Positions 8,948-18,405 are shown, numbered from the stretch's first letter. The stretch is 64,000 bases of DNA from Chitinophaga pinensis (GCA_902167325.1 LR632930.1:4092001-4156000), one strand, 5' to 3'. Program-made: numbers and translations. Notes: generated by a model from the sequence alone, not told the origin.

Positions 8948-9991
8948 ATGACTACAGTTAAAGCTTATGCCGCCAAAGACGCTGCTGCCCCCGTGGCACC
9001 CTGGCAATTCGAGCGCCGTGATCCCGGTCCGCATGATGTGGAATTCGATATCCTTTTTTGCGGCGTATGCCATAGCGACCTTCACCAGATCCGTAACGAA
9101 TGGGGCAATGCCATTTACCCCATGGTGCCCGGCCACGAAATCGTGGGACGTGTAACCCGCGTGGGGGATAAAGTAACGAAGTTCAGGGTGGGCGATCTTG
9201 CCGCCGTGGGCTGCCTTGTAGACAGCTGCCGCAAATGCACCAATTGCAACGATGGCAACGAGCAATATTGCGAGAACGGATCATCCGGCACCTACAACTC
9301 TTACGAGCAGGACCATAAAACCCCTACTTTCGGCGGTTATTCCAGCATGATCGTGACCGATGAGGCATTTGTCCTCAAAGTATCGGACAGGCTGCCCCTC
9401 GCCAATGTAGCGCCCCTGCTGTGCGCAGGCATTACCACGTACTCACCCCTGCGCCACTGGAAAGTAGGTAAAGGGCATAGGGTAGCCGTGATGGGCCTCG
9501 GTGGCCTCGGCCATATGGCGGTGAAGTTTGCCGCAGCATTCGGAGCAGAAGTGACCATGCTCAGCACCAGCCCTAAAAAAGAAGCCGATGCCAAAGCTTT
9601 GGGCGCGCATAAATTCGTACTCACCTCCGACAAAGAACAGCTGAAATCCGTACGGGGATATTTCGATTTCATCATCGACACCGTATCTGCCCCGCACGAT
9701 TATAACATGGCCCAGAGCCTCCTCCGCACTAATGGGGTGCAGATCTGTGTAGGCGTGCCGCCCACCCCCATGGAAATAGCAGGCTTCAGCCTCATCGGCA
9801 ACCGCCGCAGCATTGCCGGCTCCATGATAGGAGGTATCGCGGAAACACAGGAAATGCTGGACTTCTGCGCCGAACATAACATCACTTCCGACGTGGAAGT
9901 GATTAATATGGATTATGTGAACGAAGCTTACGAACGCATGCTGAAAGGGGATGTACGGTACCGCTTTGTGATCGATATGGCCACATTGTAA
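8948..9991 (+). CDS. Zinc-dependent NAD(P) alcohol dehydrogenase (YahK/cinnamyl-alcohol type)
   Basis: 347 residues, the usual length of the family. The catalytic zinc site is seen as Cys41 (CGVCHSD) and His63 (GHE). The structural zinc cysteines are in CRKCTNCNDGNEQYC. A Rossmann fold follows (GLGGLGHMAVKFAAAFGAEV). Such enzymes reduce aldehydes to alcohols in the cytoplasm, usually with NADPH. A TACCTTTA promoter-like box lies at 8877. The CoA transferase gene 108 bp downstream has its own promoter, so a shared pathway is not implied. Confidence 0.93.
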   Translation: MTTVKAYAAKDAAAPVAPWQFERRDPGPHDVEFDILFCGVCHSDLHQIRNEWGNAIYPMVPGHEIVGRVTRVGDKVTKFRVGDLAAVGCLVDSCRKCTNCNDGNEQYCENGSSGTYNSYEQDHKTPTFGGYSSMIVTDEAFVLKVSDRLPLANVAPLLCAGITTYSPLRHWKVGKGHRVAVMGLGGLGHMAVKFAAAFGAEVTMLSTSPKKEADAKALGAHKFVLTSDKEQLKSVRGYFDFIIDTVSAPHDYNMAQSLLRTNGVQICVGVPPTPMEIAGFSLIGNRRSIAGSMIGGIAETQEMLDFCAEHNITSDVEVINMDYVNEAYERMLKGDVRYRFVIDMATL

Positions 9992-10047
9992 CTGCTTTTC
10001 GTCAACTCCCAATATGATCCCGGCCATATTCCCGGTAACGGAGATCA

Positions 10048-10078
10048 TTGCTGCAGGGCCGGCCTTGCCCTACATTTG
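10048..10078 (+). promoter_or_regulatory. Bacteroidota promoter for the CoA transferase gene
   Basis: TTG at 10048-10050, a 20-bp spacer, then TACATTTG at 10071-10078. This fits the Bacteroidota -33/-7 arrangement. It places the transcript start after 10078 and therefore excludes an upstream in-frame TTG at 10076 as the start codon. Confidence 0.65.
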
Positions 10079-10099
10079 TCTAAAATCTTCACATTATTC

Positions 10100-11383
10100 A
10101 TGGAACTACGGTATACCGACGCCGCCACCGCTGTGGCACCCATCCAATCCGGACAGCGCGTTTTCATTCATGGCAGCGCAGCCACTCCTGAATTACTCGT
10201 TAAAGCCCTGCAAAGCAGGCATGCCGAACTGAAAGATGTAGAACTGGTGAGCATCACCACACTGGGCGATGTACAGTTCGACCAGCCGGAGCTGCGTAAC
10301 AGCTTTTTCTTCAACTCCCTCTTCGTTTCTGCCGCCACAAGATCTGTTGCCAACAGTGAGTCCGGCGATTATGTGCCCATCTTCCTCAGCGAGATCCCGC
10401 AACTCTTTTACCGCAACATCCTCACGCTGGATGCCGCCTTCATACAGGTATCGCCTCCGGATGCGCATGGCTATGTTAGCCTCGGCACGTCGGTAGATAT
10501 TGCGCGTGCGGCAGTAGACACCGCCAAATATGTGGTGGCACAGGTGAACCCCAATATGCCCCGCACGCATGGCGACGGCTTCATCCACATCAGCCGTATT
10601 CACAGCCTCGTATGGCACGAAGCCCCGCTGCCGGTGGTAGACTACTCCGCAGGCGTTACCCCTGCCGTAGAAAGCATCGGAAAGCACATTGCTGCCCTTA
10701 TCGAAGACGGTGCCACATTGCAGCTGGGCATCGGCACCATCCCCGACATGGTACTGCGCAACCTCGTTAACCACAAGAATCTGGGACTGCATACCGAAAT
10801 GATGTCTGACGGCGTGATACCCCTCATTGAAAGCGGGGTGATCAACAATGCCCGCAAGAAACTCAATGCCGGTAAAACCGTTACCTCTTTCATGACGGGC
10901 ACTGAGAAGCTGTATAAATTCGTACACGACAACGTATCCATCCGCGTAATGGACATCGGGTATGTGAACGATACTTCCGTGATCAGGAAGAATCCCAAAG
11001 TGGCGGCTATCAACAGTGCCATTGAGATCGACCTTACCGGTCAGGTATGTGCGGATTCTATCGGTACTTATCAGTATTCCGGTATTGGCGGGCAGATGGA
11101 TTTTATCCGCGGCGCTTCCCTCTCCGAAGGCGGCAAGCCTATTATTGCATTGCCATCCGTTACCAATAAAGGCATCTCGCGCATTACGCCCTTCCTGAAA
11201 GAAGGCGCAGGCGTGGTAACCACACGGGGGCACATCCACTGGGTGGTAACGGAATACGGATCGGTAGACCTGTTCGGGAAAAACCTGAAGCAGCGCGCCA
11301 AATCACTCATCAGCCTCGCTCACCCCGATCACCGGGAAGCACTGGAGCGGGCGTATTTCGACAGGTTTATAAAAGGGAGATAA
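10100..11383 (+). CDS. Acetyl-CoA hydrolase/transferase family protein (4-hydroxybutyrate CoA-transferase-like)
   Basis: 427 residues from the ATG at 10100, chosen because the promoter at 10071-10078 lies over the longer alternative. The family is shown by GLHTEMMSDG with the likely catalytic Glu, the GIGTIPDMVLRNL segment, and the C-terminal TRGHIHWVVTEYG motif. These cytoplasmic enzymes move CoA between acyl groups, or hydrolyse acyl-CoA, through a glutamyl-CoA intermediate. The exact acyl substrate cannot be read from the sequence. It ends 3 bp before the end of the convergent hydrolase pseudogene, with no terminator between them. Confidence 0.9.
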   Translation: MELRYTDAATAVAPIQSGQRVFIHGSAATPELLVKALQSRHAELKDVELVSITTLGDVQFDQPELRNSFFFNSLFVSAATRSVANSESGDYVPIFLSEIPQLFYRNILTLDAAFIQVSPPDAHGYVSLGTSVDIARAAVDTAKYVVAQVNPNMPRTHGDGFIHISRIHSLVWHEAPLPVVDYSAGVTPAVESIGKHIAALIEDGATLQLGIGTIPDMVLRNLVNHKNLGLHTEMMSDGVIPLIESGVINNARKKLNAGKTVTSFMTGTEKLYKFVHDNVSIRVMDIGYVNDTSVIRKNPKVAAINSAIEIDLTGQVCADSIGTYQYSGIGGQMDFIRGASLSEGGKPIIALPSVTNKGISRITPFLKEGAGVVTTRGHIHWVVTEYGSVDLFGKNLKQRAKSLISLAHPDHREALERAYFDRFIKGR

Positions 11384-11386
11384 AGT

Positions 11387-12222
11387 TCAATCCAAAGGAT
11401 GCAGCTCCACCGCGCTCAGCCAGCCCGCCATAAACTGGAATACTTCCAGCCGCTGCGGCTCGTTGTGCATTTCATGGTAGAGGCCTTCCCACTCTTTATA
11501 CGTCACTAATTTATCGGGCGCTTTCGCTGCAAACTGCCGCGAGCCGTCTACACTGGTGAACTCATCGGCATTGCCATGCATGAGCAGGGAAGGGATCTGT
11601 AACCTGTCTGCATGCGACAGGCACCATTGCCCGTTGCTGACGAGGATGTTCATCAACCGTAAGCTGGCGTAGGGATGGCGCAGCGGGTCTTTCTCGAATT
11701 TATCCACTTCATTTTTATCGTGCGAAATTTTATTGATATCCAGCGGGGCTTTCACACGCAGGCGGGGCAGGAGGGCTGCCCCCGTGCGCAGGATGCCCCG
11801 CAGGAATACATTGGGCTTACTGGCCACCAGCAGGGCAGGAGCAGATATAATAGCCGCCTGCACATCGGGCTGGCGGTGTAAGAGTAATCCGGTGAGCAGT
11901 CCGCCCCCCATGCTGTGCCCATACAATATCATGGGTGCGGGGTAGCGGTCCCACGTTTGTTGCAGGAAAGCTTCGAGGTAATCGAAGACTGCTTCGAGCT
12001 TCAATATATCGCCTCTTTTGCCATCACTTTTGCCATGGCCGTAATGATCGATCCCCGTAACGAGATAACCTTCCGCATTAAAAATTCGGCCAGCGGTGCA
12101 TAGCGTTCCACATGTTCACCGATACCGTGGATGATGACCATTACGCGCTTGTAATGTTCAGGCTGCCAGGTAATGCCATGGAATGTATGGCCGTTGAATT
12201 CCCAGGAGAAATCGTGTTGCAT
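11387..12222 (-). pseudogene. Alpha/beta hydrolase (monoacylglycerol lipase-like), frameshifted
   Basis: Two overlapping frames together make one serine hydrolase. The 5' part (from ATG 12222) holds the oxyanion region VMVIIHGIGEHVERY. The 3' part holds the nucleophile motif GHSMGG, then an Asp (HGNADEFT) and a His (GLYHEMHNE). The join fails at a run of five A on the plus strand (12080-12084): with six A the frame would continue as AEFFNAEGYLVTGIDHYGHG, as in intact relatives. The rest shows no other damage, so this is a recent mutation, phase variation at a short homopolymer, or a sequencing error. The intact protein would be about 277 residues and would cleave monoacylglycerols or lysophospholipids. 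Confidence 0.85.
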
Positions 12223-12278
12223 ATCTAAATATAACCCCCAATCTGCAAATTTGTTGGAGAGGGCGATAACGGGAATCA

Positions 12279-12310
12279 TTTGTTTTATTCCAACCATAAG
12301 CGTAGGTTTG
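12279..12310 (+). promoter_or_regulatory. Promoter of the B12 operon
   Basis: TTTG at 12279-12282, a 20-bp spacer, then TAGGTTTG at 12303-12310, a full match to the Bacteroidota -33/-7 consensus. The predicted start lies just before the riboswitch aptamer. Confidence 0.7.
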
Positions 12311-12315
12311 CATCG

Positions 12316-12490
12316 CATTTGGTTGCAGCGCCCTCAACAGGGGCGCGCATTAAAAGGGAATCCGGTGCAATACCGGAGCTATCCCCGTAGCTGTAATCCT
12401 GCATTCGTTTTTATCGGCACACTTCAGCCACTTTCCAGTAAGGAAGGGAAGGCCAGCCGGTAAAGCAGGAGAGCCAGAAGACCTGCCTCA
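12316..12490 (+). promoter_or_regulatory. Cobalamin riboswitch
   Basis: The conserved core is easy to read: AAAAGGGAATCCGGTGCAAT from 12352, a GGAGCTATCCCCGTAGCTGTAA segment (12375-12396), GCCACTTTCC (12427), GGGAAGGC (12436-12443) and the B12 box GAGCCAGAAGACCTGCC at 12471-12487. This aptamer binds adenosyl- or methylcobalamin and usually turns the downstream genes off when B12 is plentiful. About 190 bp separate it from the first ATG at 12677. Small hairpins lie there, for example CCACT...AGTGG at 12571-12587, but I cannot tell whether control is by termination or by blocking the ribosome site. Confidence 0.95.
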
Positions 12491-12676
12491 TGTATTTTAC
12501 CATTCAACGCTTTCGGGTGAAAAGCCAGGAATGTAAAGCCTTTCAGGCGTTATATTCTCATTCGTCGAACCCACTTTGCGCCAGTGGATTGCTATGCGCA
12601 TTTGTCAGCAACGTGATGTTGCTTATTAATGCATTTGCATCCCGGATGGTTGTTTTTGCTATAAAACGACCTACAT

Positions 12677-13993
12677 ATGAAACTACATGTACGCATTGCG
12701 CTCGGAATGGCCATGATGGCCACCGTTACCGCCTGTAACAAATCAAACGACGTGCGGCTCTCCGGACCCAAAGTACACGCCGCCAAACCCGAGCAAACCA
12801 TTGCCATGGGGCAGTCGCTCGAACTGAAACCTGATTTCACACAGGAATCAGGCATCACGTTTAAGTGGACCGTCAACAACGAACCCGCAGGCACCGAACC
12901 TTCCTACACTTTCAAGCCCGGCAAACTGGGCGATTACAAGATCACCTTCACCGCATCCACTACACACGGCAAAGATTCCGCCGTATACCGCATTAATGTA
13001 CTGGGCCAGTATGCCAACGGCTTTTACGTACTGAACGAAGGCTGGTTTGGTACAGAAACCGGCAGCGTATTCTTCTACACATATGGTGCTGATACCCTGC
13101 TGCCCTGGGTATACCATGCCGTTAACCCCGGAAAAGATCTTGGCGGTACCATGAACACCCTGCAATACGGCGCCATCCACAATGGCAAACTTTACATGGT
13201 GGTAAAAACCGGCGGTCCGCTGGTAGTAACCGATGCTTCCACGCTGGTAGAAACCGGCCGTGTAAACAATGTGGTTTCCGGCAAGGGCATGTCCTTCACC
13301 GGTCTGGATGCTACCCGTGGCCTTATTGGCGCAGACGATGGCATTTATCCCATCAACCTCACCACCCTCGCCATAGGCGCTAAAATAACCGGCGTTACCG
13401 GCGCTACCGGCAACATGGTGAAAGCAGGCAACTATGTATTCGCACATAACCAGACCAGCGGCATGGTGGTGATCAACGCTACCACCTACGCTGTGGCAGG
13501 TAATCCTTTCAAAGCCACTGTCGGATTTGTGCAGGGGAAAGATGGCAGGATCTACGGTGCGAAAGACTCCCTCCTCATGTCTGCCCATCCCACCACACTG
13601 GCCATCGATTCTGTAAAGATGCCTTTCAAAGTAGTATCACCTTTCGGTGCCTGGAGAAGTGTACAGATGGCGGCTTCCACAATCAATAACCACATCTTTA
13701 TCGCGCAACCCGGCGCAGGATGGGCGTATGGCACCAGGCTGTACCGCTATACCATTGGCACAGCTGCTTCGCTGGCCAATCCCTTCATTACCCTGCCCGC
13801 AGGACAATACTTCTATGGCTCCGGTGTAAACTACGATCATCATACCGATGAACTGGTCATTACTACCATCGACGGTCCATTCTCCGGCAACGTGAACCGC
13901 GTATTGTTCTACAATGCGCAAACCGGTGCCTTGAAGAAGACGGTAACTTATAACGGCTGGTACTTCCCTGCCATGACTGTGATGCAACCATAA
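12677..13993 (+). CDS. PKD-like plus DUF5074 beta-propeller lipoprotein, BtuG-like (first copy)
   Basis: 438 residues. The lipobox is TVTAC with Cys20 as the lipid anchor. Residues 30-115 form a PKD-like Ig domain. The rest, starting at ANGFYVLNEGWFGTETGS, is a YncE/DUF5074-type beta-propeller with repeated blade motifs (KLYMVV, VVTDASTLVETGRV). In Bacteroides, BtuG is a surface beta-propeller lipoprotein that captures cobalamin with very high affinity and passes it to BtuB. This gene is the first after the cobalamin riboswitch and ends 2 bp before the btuB-like gene, which supports a B12 role. Direct B12 binding is inferred, not shown. Confidence 0.85.
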   Translation: MKLHVRIALGMAMMATVTACNKSNDVRLSGPKVHAAKPEQTIAMGQSLELKPDFTQESGITFKWTVNNEPAGTEPSYTFKPGKLGDYKITFTASTTHGKDSAVYRINVLGQYANGFYVLNEGWFGTETGSVFFYTYGADTLLPWVYHAVNPGKDLGGTMNTLQYGAIHNGKLYMVVKTGGPLVVTDASTLVETGRVNNVVSGKGMSFTGLDATRGLIGADDGIYPINLTTLAIGAKITGVTGATGNMVKAGNYVFAHNQTSGMVVINATTYAVAGNPFKATVGFVQGKDGRIYGAKDSLLMSAHPTTLAIDSVKMPFKVVSPFGAWRSVQMAASTINNHIFIAQPGAGWAYGTRLYRYTIGTAASLANPFITLPAGQYFYGSGVNYDHHTDELVITTIDGPFSGNVNRVLFYNAQTGALKKTVTYNGWYFPAMTVMQP

Positions 13994-13995
13994 CT

Positions 13996-15990
13996 ATGAT
14001 ATCCTCCTGGAAAATCCGCTGTTTCGGAGCCTGTCTGCTATCAGCAGGCAGCGCTTCCGCCCAGCAACTGTCCGATTCGGTGAAGATCCGCGAGCTACAG
14101 GAAGTGCGGGTTTACGCCCCACGGCCCGTCCGCGAGATCTCGCCCGGACAAACATTACAGGGCAAACAACTGCAACGGCTGGGTGGCCAGTCTGTAGCAG
14201 ATGCCCTCCGCTTCTTCTCCGGCATGCAGATCAAGGATTACGGCGGCGTAGGCGGACTCAAAACCGTTGACGTACGCAGTATGGGCACCAACCATACCGC
14301 AGTATTCTACGATGGCATCCAGCTGGGTAATGCGCAGAACGGGCAGATAGACCTCGGCAAGTTTTCCATGGAAAACATGCAGGCCGTTTCCCTTTACAAC
14401 GGGCAAAAGAGCAATACTTTTCAACCCGCGAAAGACTACAGCGCTTCCGCCGCCATTTACCTCACACCACTCAAACCGGTGTTTGCCGAAGGCGAGCATA
14501 TGCATCTCAAAGGAACGGTGAAAACAGGATCGTTCAGCCTGTTCAATCCATCCGTCCTTTATCAGCAGCAACTTACCAAACGCACCGTGATGGCCCTCAA
14601 TGCCGAGTGGCTGAACACAGGCGGACAATACAAATTCCGCTACCGTAAAATAGGCGGGTACGATACCACCGCCATGCGGAAGAACGGAGATGTGAACGGT
14701 TACCGTGCCGAAGCATCCCTGCATGGCAACATCCCTTCGGGCGACTGGCAAACGCGTTTCTACTATTACCAATCCGAACGCGGGCTGCCGGGCTTTGTGG
14801 TGAATGGCGTATTCGGGCATATCGACCGGCAGTGGGACCGTAATTTCTTCTGGCAGTCGCAGTTCAGGAAAGATCTGTCGCGCCGCTACAGCATACTCCT
14901 CAATACCAAGTACGCCAATGATTACACGCGGTACCTGGCGCCGGATACGCTGCTGCTGTATGTAGACAATAACTACCGGCAGCGGGAGGCATATGTATCG
15001 CTCGCACAGGAGTATAAGATCAGGAACTGGTGGACGGCAGGGCTTTCCACCGACTATCAATACAATACCCTGCATGCCAACCTCCGGAATTTCTCTTTCC
15101 CGCGGCGGCATACGCTTCTGGGCGCACTCAGCACATCGGCTACCCTGCAACGCTTCAGCGCACAGGCGGCTTTGCTGATGACGCTCATGAATGAAAGTGT
15201 AAAACTGAATACCTCATCGGAACCTAAAAAGGAATTCACGCCTTCGCTGGTATTGTCGTGGCAACCGCTGAAGAATAAAGAATTCAGGGTATGGGGCTTC
15301 TACAAACACATCTTCCGGATGCCCACGTTCAACGATCTTTACTATACAGAGATAGGCAACTCACGTCTTGACCCGGAATATACCCGGCAATACAATGCCG
15401 GCCTTACCTGGAACAAATCACGCGCAGGCCAAACGCTGGAAGCCATCTTCCTGGAAGCAGACGCCTACTATAATGAAGTAACGGGTAAGATAGTGGCTGT
15501 GCCAACGGTGAGCCAGTTCCGCTGGACGATGATGAACCTTGGCTTTGTAAAGATCAAAGGGGTGGATGTACGTGCCGGAGCCTCGGTAAGCCTGTCTGAC
15601 CGCTTCAAAACAAACGCCCGCCTGAGTTATACTTATCAGCAGGCGCTGGATCTCACTGATCCGTCAGACAGTTTTTACGGTGATCAGATCGTATACACCC
15701 CCAAACATTCCGGATCACTGATTGCCAGTGCCGATTATGGGGACTGGGGGATGAACTACAGTCTTATTTATACCGGTGAACGGTACAATGCCAAAGCAAA
15801 TATTCCGGAGAACTACCTGCAGCCCTGGTATACCAGCGACTTATCGCTGCGGCGTGCCATGCGATTCGGTAAAACGGAGCTAACGCTCACCTGCCAGGTT
15901 AATAATGTTTTCAACCAGTACTACGATGTAGTACTGAACTATCCCATGCCGGGGAGGAATTACAAAGCCATCCTCAGCATGCAACTGTAA
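13996..15990 (+). CDS. btuB: BtuB-like TonB-dependent cobalamin receptor
   Basis: 664 residues. The signal peptide ends at SASAQQ. A plug domain covers roughly residues 30-150 (LQEVRVYAPRPVREISPG, then VDVRSMGTNHTAVFYDGIQLGNA), and a barrel follows that ends VFNQYYDVVLNYPMPGRNYK...MQL. It is about the size of enterobacterial BtuB and lacks the carboxypeptidase-like domain of SusC proteins. It should carry cobalamin across the outer membrane using TonB energy. The call rests on the riboswitch and on the flanking BtuG-like genes as well as on family features. A cobinamide-type corrinoid preference is possible. Confidence 0.88.
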   Translation: MISSWKIRCFGACLLSAGSASAQQLSDSVKIRELQEVRVYAPRPVREISPGQTLQGKQLQRLGGQSVADALRFFSGMQIKDYGGVGGLKTVDVRSMGTNHTAVFYDGIQLGNAQNGQIDLGKFSMENMQAVSLYNGQKSNTFQPAKDYSASAAIYLTPLKPVFAEGEHMHLKGTVKTGSFSLFNPSVLYQQQLTKRTVMALNAEWLNTGGQYKFRYRKIGGYDTTAMRKNGDVNGYRAEASLHGNIPSGDWQTRFYYYQSERGLPGFVVNGVFGHIDRQWDRNFFWQSQFRKDLSRRYSILLNTKYANDYTRYLAPDTLLLYVDNNYRQREAYVSLAQEYKIRNWWTAGLSTDYQYNTLHANLRNFSFPRRHTLLGALSTSATLQRFSAQAALLMTLMNESVKLNTSSEPKKEFTPSLVLSWQPLKNKEFRVWGFYKHIFRMPTFNDLYYTEIGNSRLDPEYTRQYNAGLTWNKSRAGQTLEAIFLEADAYYNEVTGKIVAVPTVSQFRWTMMNLGFVKIKGVDVRAGASVSLSDRFKTNARLSYTYQQALDLTDPSDSFYGDQIVYTPKHSGSLIASADYGDWGMNYSLIYTGERYNAKANIPENYLQPWYTSDLSLRRAMRFGKTELTLTCQVNNVFNQYYDVVLNYPMPGRNYKAILSMQL

Positions 15991-16004
15991 TAAAACAACG
16001 CACC

Positions 16005-17141
16005 ATGCATAAAATACTTTTCCGGTTACTGTGCTGCCTGTGGCTGCTGGCTATGGCCTGCCGCAAAGGCGATCATATTGTGCCGCCTGTGGTAACACCG
16101 GTAGATAAAGGAGGGGAAAACGGATACCTCGGGTTCTACCTCCTCAACGAAGGCAATATGGGCAGCAACAAGGCTTCCCTCGATTACTATGACTTCACCA
16201 CCGGCAATTACAACAAAAACATCTATGCCACCATCAACCCCAATGCCGTAAAGGAACTGGGAGATGTGGGCAACGATATCCGCATCTATGGCGGCAAGGT
16301 ATACGCCGTTATCAATGTATCCAATAAGGTGGAAGTGATGGATGCCCTTACTGCCAAACGCATCGGCCAGATAGATATTCCCAACTGCCGCTACCTCGCA
16401 TTTGCAGGTGGCAAAGCCTATGTGAGTTCTTATGCCGGTCCGGTAGAAATTGATCCCAACGCACCCATCGGGTATGTGGCGGAAGTGGATACGGCCACGC
16501 TGAAAGTGATCCGTAAAGTAATAGTAGGCTACCAGCCGGAAGAAATGGCCGTAGTGGGGAATAAGCTGTATGTAGCCAACAGTGGCGGCTACCGGGTACC
16601 CGATTACGACCGCACCGTATCCGTCATAGATCTGGAAACGTTTAAAGAAACCAAAAAGATCGATGTGGCTATTAACCTGCACCACCTGAAAGCTGATGCT
16701 TATGGCGATCTCTACGTCAGCTCCCGGGGCGATTATTACACCGTTCAGCCATCCCTCCATGTTATAGATACGAAAACGGACCAGGTAAAGAAGTTGTTCG
16801 ACCTCGCTGTCAGCAACCTCTGGCTGTCAGGAGATACGGCCTATATCTATGGCTCCGCCTTTAACTACAACACCGGTGACTGGACCATCAGCTACAACAT
16901 GCTCAACGTGAAAACGGAGACTGTTCTGTCCGGCAGCTTCATTACCGACGGCACGGAGAAACAGATAAAAATGCCCTATGGCGTGGCGGTACATCCTGTC
17001 ACAAAAGAGATTTATGTAACCGATGCAAGGGATTATGTATCGCCCGGTACCCTTTACTGCTTTGATAAAAGCGGGAAAAAGAAGTGGTCTGTTGTAACCG
17101 GAGACATCCCCGCGCACATCGCTTTCCTCCCTGTACCATAA
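16005..17141 (+). CDS. DUF5074/YncE-like beta-propeller lipoprotein, BtuG-like (second copy)
   Basis: 378 residues with lipobox LAMAC (Cys19). Unlike the first copy it has no PKD domain: the propeller begins almost at once (GYLGFYLLNEGNMGSNKASL) and shows regular blades (KVYAVINVSNKVEVMDA, KLYVANSGGYRVPDYDRTVS). The LLNEGNxGSNKASLD opening is typical of BtuG-type surface lipoproteins of Bacteroidota, so this is the better BtuG candidate of the two. It lies 14 bp after btuB in the same operon. The protein should sit on the outside of the outer membrane as a lid on the receptor. Confidence 0.85.
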   Translation: MHKILFRLLCCLWLLAMACRKGDHIVPPVVTPVDKGGENGYLGFYLLNEGNMGSNKASLDYYDFTTGNYNKNIYATINPNAVKELGDVGNDIRIYGGKVYAVINVSNKVEVMDALTAKRIGQIDIPNCRYLAFAGGKAYVSSYAGPVEIDPNAPIGYVAEVDTATLKVIRKVIVGYQPEEMAVVGNKLYVANSGGYRVPDYDRTVSVIDLETFKETKKIDVAINLHHLKADAYGDLYVSSRGDYYTVQPSLHVIDTKTDQVKKLFDLAVSNLWLSGDTAYIYGSAFNYNTGDWTISYNMLNVKTETVLSGSFITDGTEKQIKMPYGVAVHPVTKEIYVTDARDYVSPGTLYCFDKSGKKKWSVVTGDIPAHIAFLPVP

Positions 17142-17177
17142 CAGCAATTCCTCATCATCAAAAAACAACCTAAACAT

Positions 17178-18353
17178 ATGAAAAGACATTTATCATGGCC
17201 CGCGCTGGCACTGATCCTCGGCATAGCCGCCTGTTCCAGGAACGACGACCCCGCAGAACCGAAAAAGATCCCAGTCATTGATCTGAAAGCACCGGCCGGT
17301 GGCTTTACCATCGATCAGGCGCAGTGGCTCCGTATTGCCCCCCAATTGTCGAATGCCGATGGCGCTACCTATGTATGGCTTTCCGGAGCAGATACCCTCT
17401 CTACCTCCCGCGATCTGCTGCATGTGTTCGCCACTCCCGGCGAAACGAGCCTCGAGCTGAAAGTGAAAACCGCAGCCGGTGAAGCAAAGCAAACCGTGAA
17501 AGTAACCGTGAACGCACAGGTATACACCAACGGGGTATTCAAAGTATTCGATTATGTACCCGCCCCCGGCCAGTTCACCAACATACTCCCTTCCTGGGCA
17601 GAAGGTGACGATACTGCCAAAATGATCGCTAAAGCAGAAGAATCCCTGAAGGCCAACCGCGCCATTTCCCTCGGCGGCTTCGGCGGATATGTGGTAATGG
17701 GCTTCGACCATACCATCGTAAACATCCACGACGCTTACAACTTCCAGGTAACGGGCAATGCTTTCAACAATTGGGCAGAACCCGGTATCATCCAGGTATC
17801 TGCAGACGTGAACGGCAACGGACTGCCTGACGATGCCTGGTACGAGATTGCAGGATCGGATTACAACCACGGGAAAACCGTGCATAAATATGAGATCACG
17901 TATTACAAACCGGCGGCAGACAAAGTACCTACACCAAACAATGATTATCCCTACATCACCGATTCCACTTACGTGAAATGGACCGACAACCAGGGAAAAT
18001 CCGGCTACTACTCCAAAAATTCTTTCCATGCACAGAACTATTTCCCTAACTGGAAAGGGGATAAGCTGGTACTGAGCGGCACCAAGATCCGCGAAGATCA
18101 TATCCGGGACCAGTCGGGCACCGGTTCCTTTTTCGTACTTCCCGCACTGGAGTTCGGCTATGCCGATAACTGGAGCAATGGCGACGTGAAATCCGGCATC
18201 AAAATCAGCTGGGCGGTAAACGATAAAGGCAAACCTGCCAACCTGAAAGGCATCGACTTTGTGCGCGTACACACCGGTATGCGGGCCGAAGGCGGATGGC
18301 TCGGCGAAGTGTCTACCGAGGTAGGCGGCGTGAAGGATCTCAATCTGAAATAA
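17178..18353 (+). CDS. Surface lipoprotein of the B12 operon, PKD-like N-terminus
   Basis: 391 residues with lipobox GIAAC (Cys19) followed by SRNDD, an acidic stretch like the surface export signals of Bacteroidota lipoproteins. Residues 35-115 look like an Ig/PKD fold similar to that of the first gene of the operon. The C-terminal 270 residues (from FKVFDYVPAPGQF, including DVNGNGLPDDAWYEIAGSDY) belong to a cell-surface protein family that I know only by its company with B12 receptor genes. The DVNGNGLPDD loop could bind calcium. It is the last gene of the riboswitch operon, with a terminator after it. It may help capture corrinoids or corrinoid-loaded proteins. Confidence 0.75.
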   Translation: MKRHLSWPALALILGIAACSRNDDPAEPKKIPVIDLKAPAGGFTIDQAQWLRIAPQLSNADGATYVWLSGADTLSTSRDLLHVFATPGETSLELKVKTAAGEAKQTVKVTVNAQVYTNGVFKVFDYVPAPGQFTNILPSWAEGDDTAKMIAKAEESLKANRAISLGGFGGYVVMGFDHTIVNIHDAYNFQVTGNAFNNWAEPGIIQVSADVNGNGLPDDAWYEIAGSDYNHGKTVHKYEITYYKPAADKVPTPNNDYPYITDSTYVKWTDNQGKSGYYSKNSFHAQNYFPNWKGDKLVLSGTKIREDHIRDQSGTGSFFVLPALEFGYADNWSNGDVKSGIKISWAVNDKGKPANLKGIDFVRVHTGMRAEGGWLGEVSTEVGGVKDLNLK

Positions 18354-18363
18354 TATTTAACAA

Positions 18364-18401
18364 ATTGTCCCGGTGGTATTTTGCCGGGACAATTTCCATT
18401 T
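18364..18401 (+). terminator. Terminator of the B12 operon
   Basis: A perfect 10-bp stem (18364-18373 with 18384-18393) is followed by TTCCATTTT. Confidence 0.75.
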
Positions 18402-18405
18402 TGCG

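Noticed and set aside
10076..10099. TTG start that extends the CoA transferase by 8 residues
   Set aside because: The TTG lies inside the -7 element TACATTTG (10071-10078), so it would not be transcribed. The ATG at 10100 also fits the family start better.
10193..11239. Minus-strand frame of 348 codons
   Set aside because: It is antisense to the CoA transferase gene, which has its own promoter and family motifs.
12490..12738. Short plus-strand frame between the riboswitch and the first B12 gene
   Set aside because: It overlaps the expression platform and the start of the true gene in another frame and has no protein-like features.
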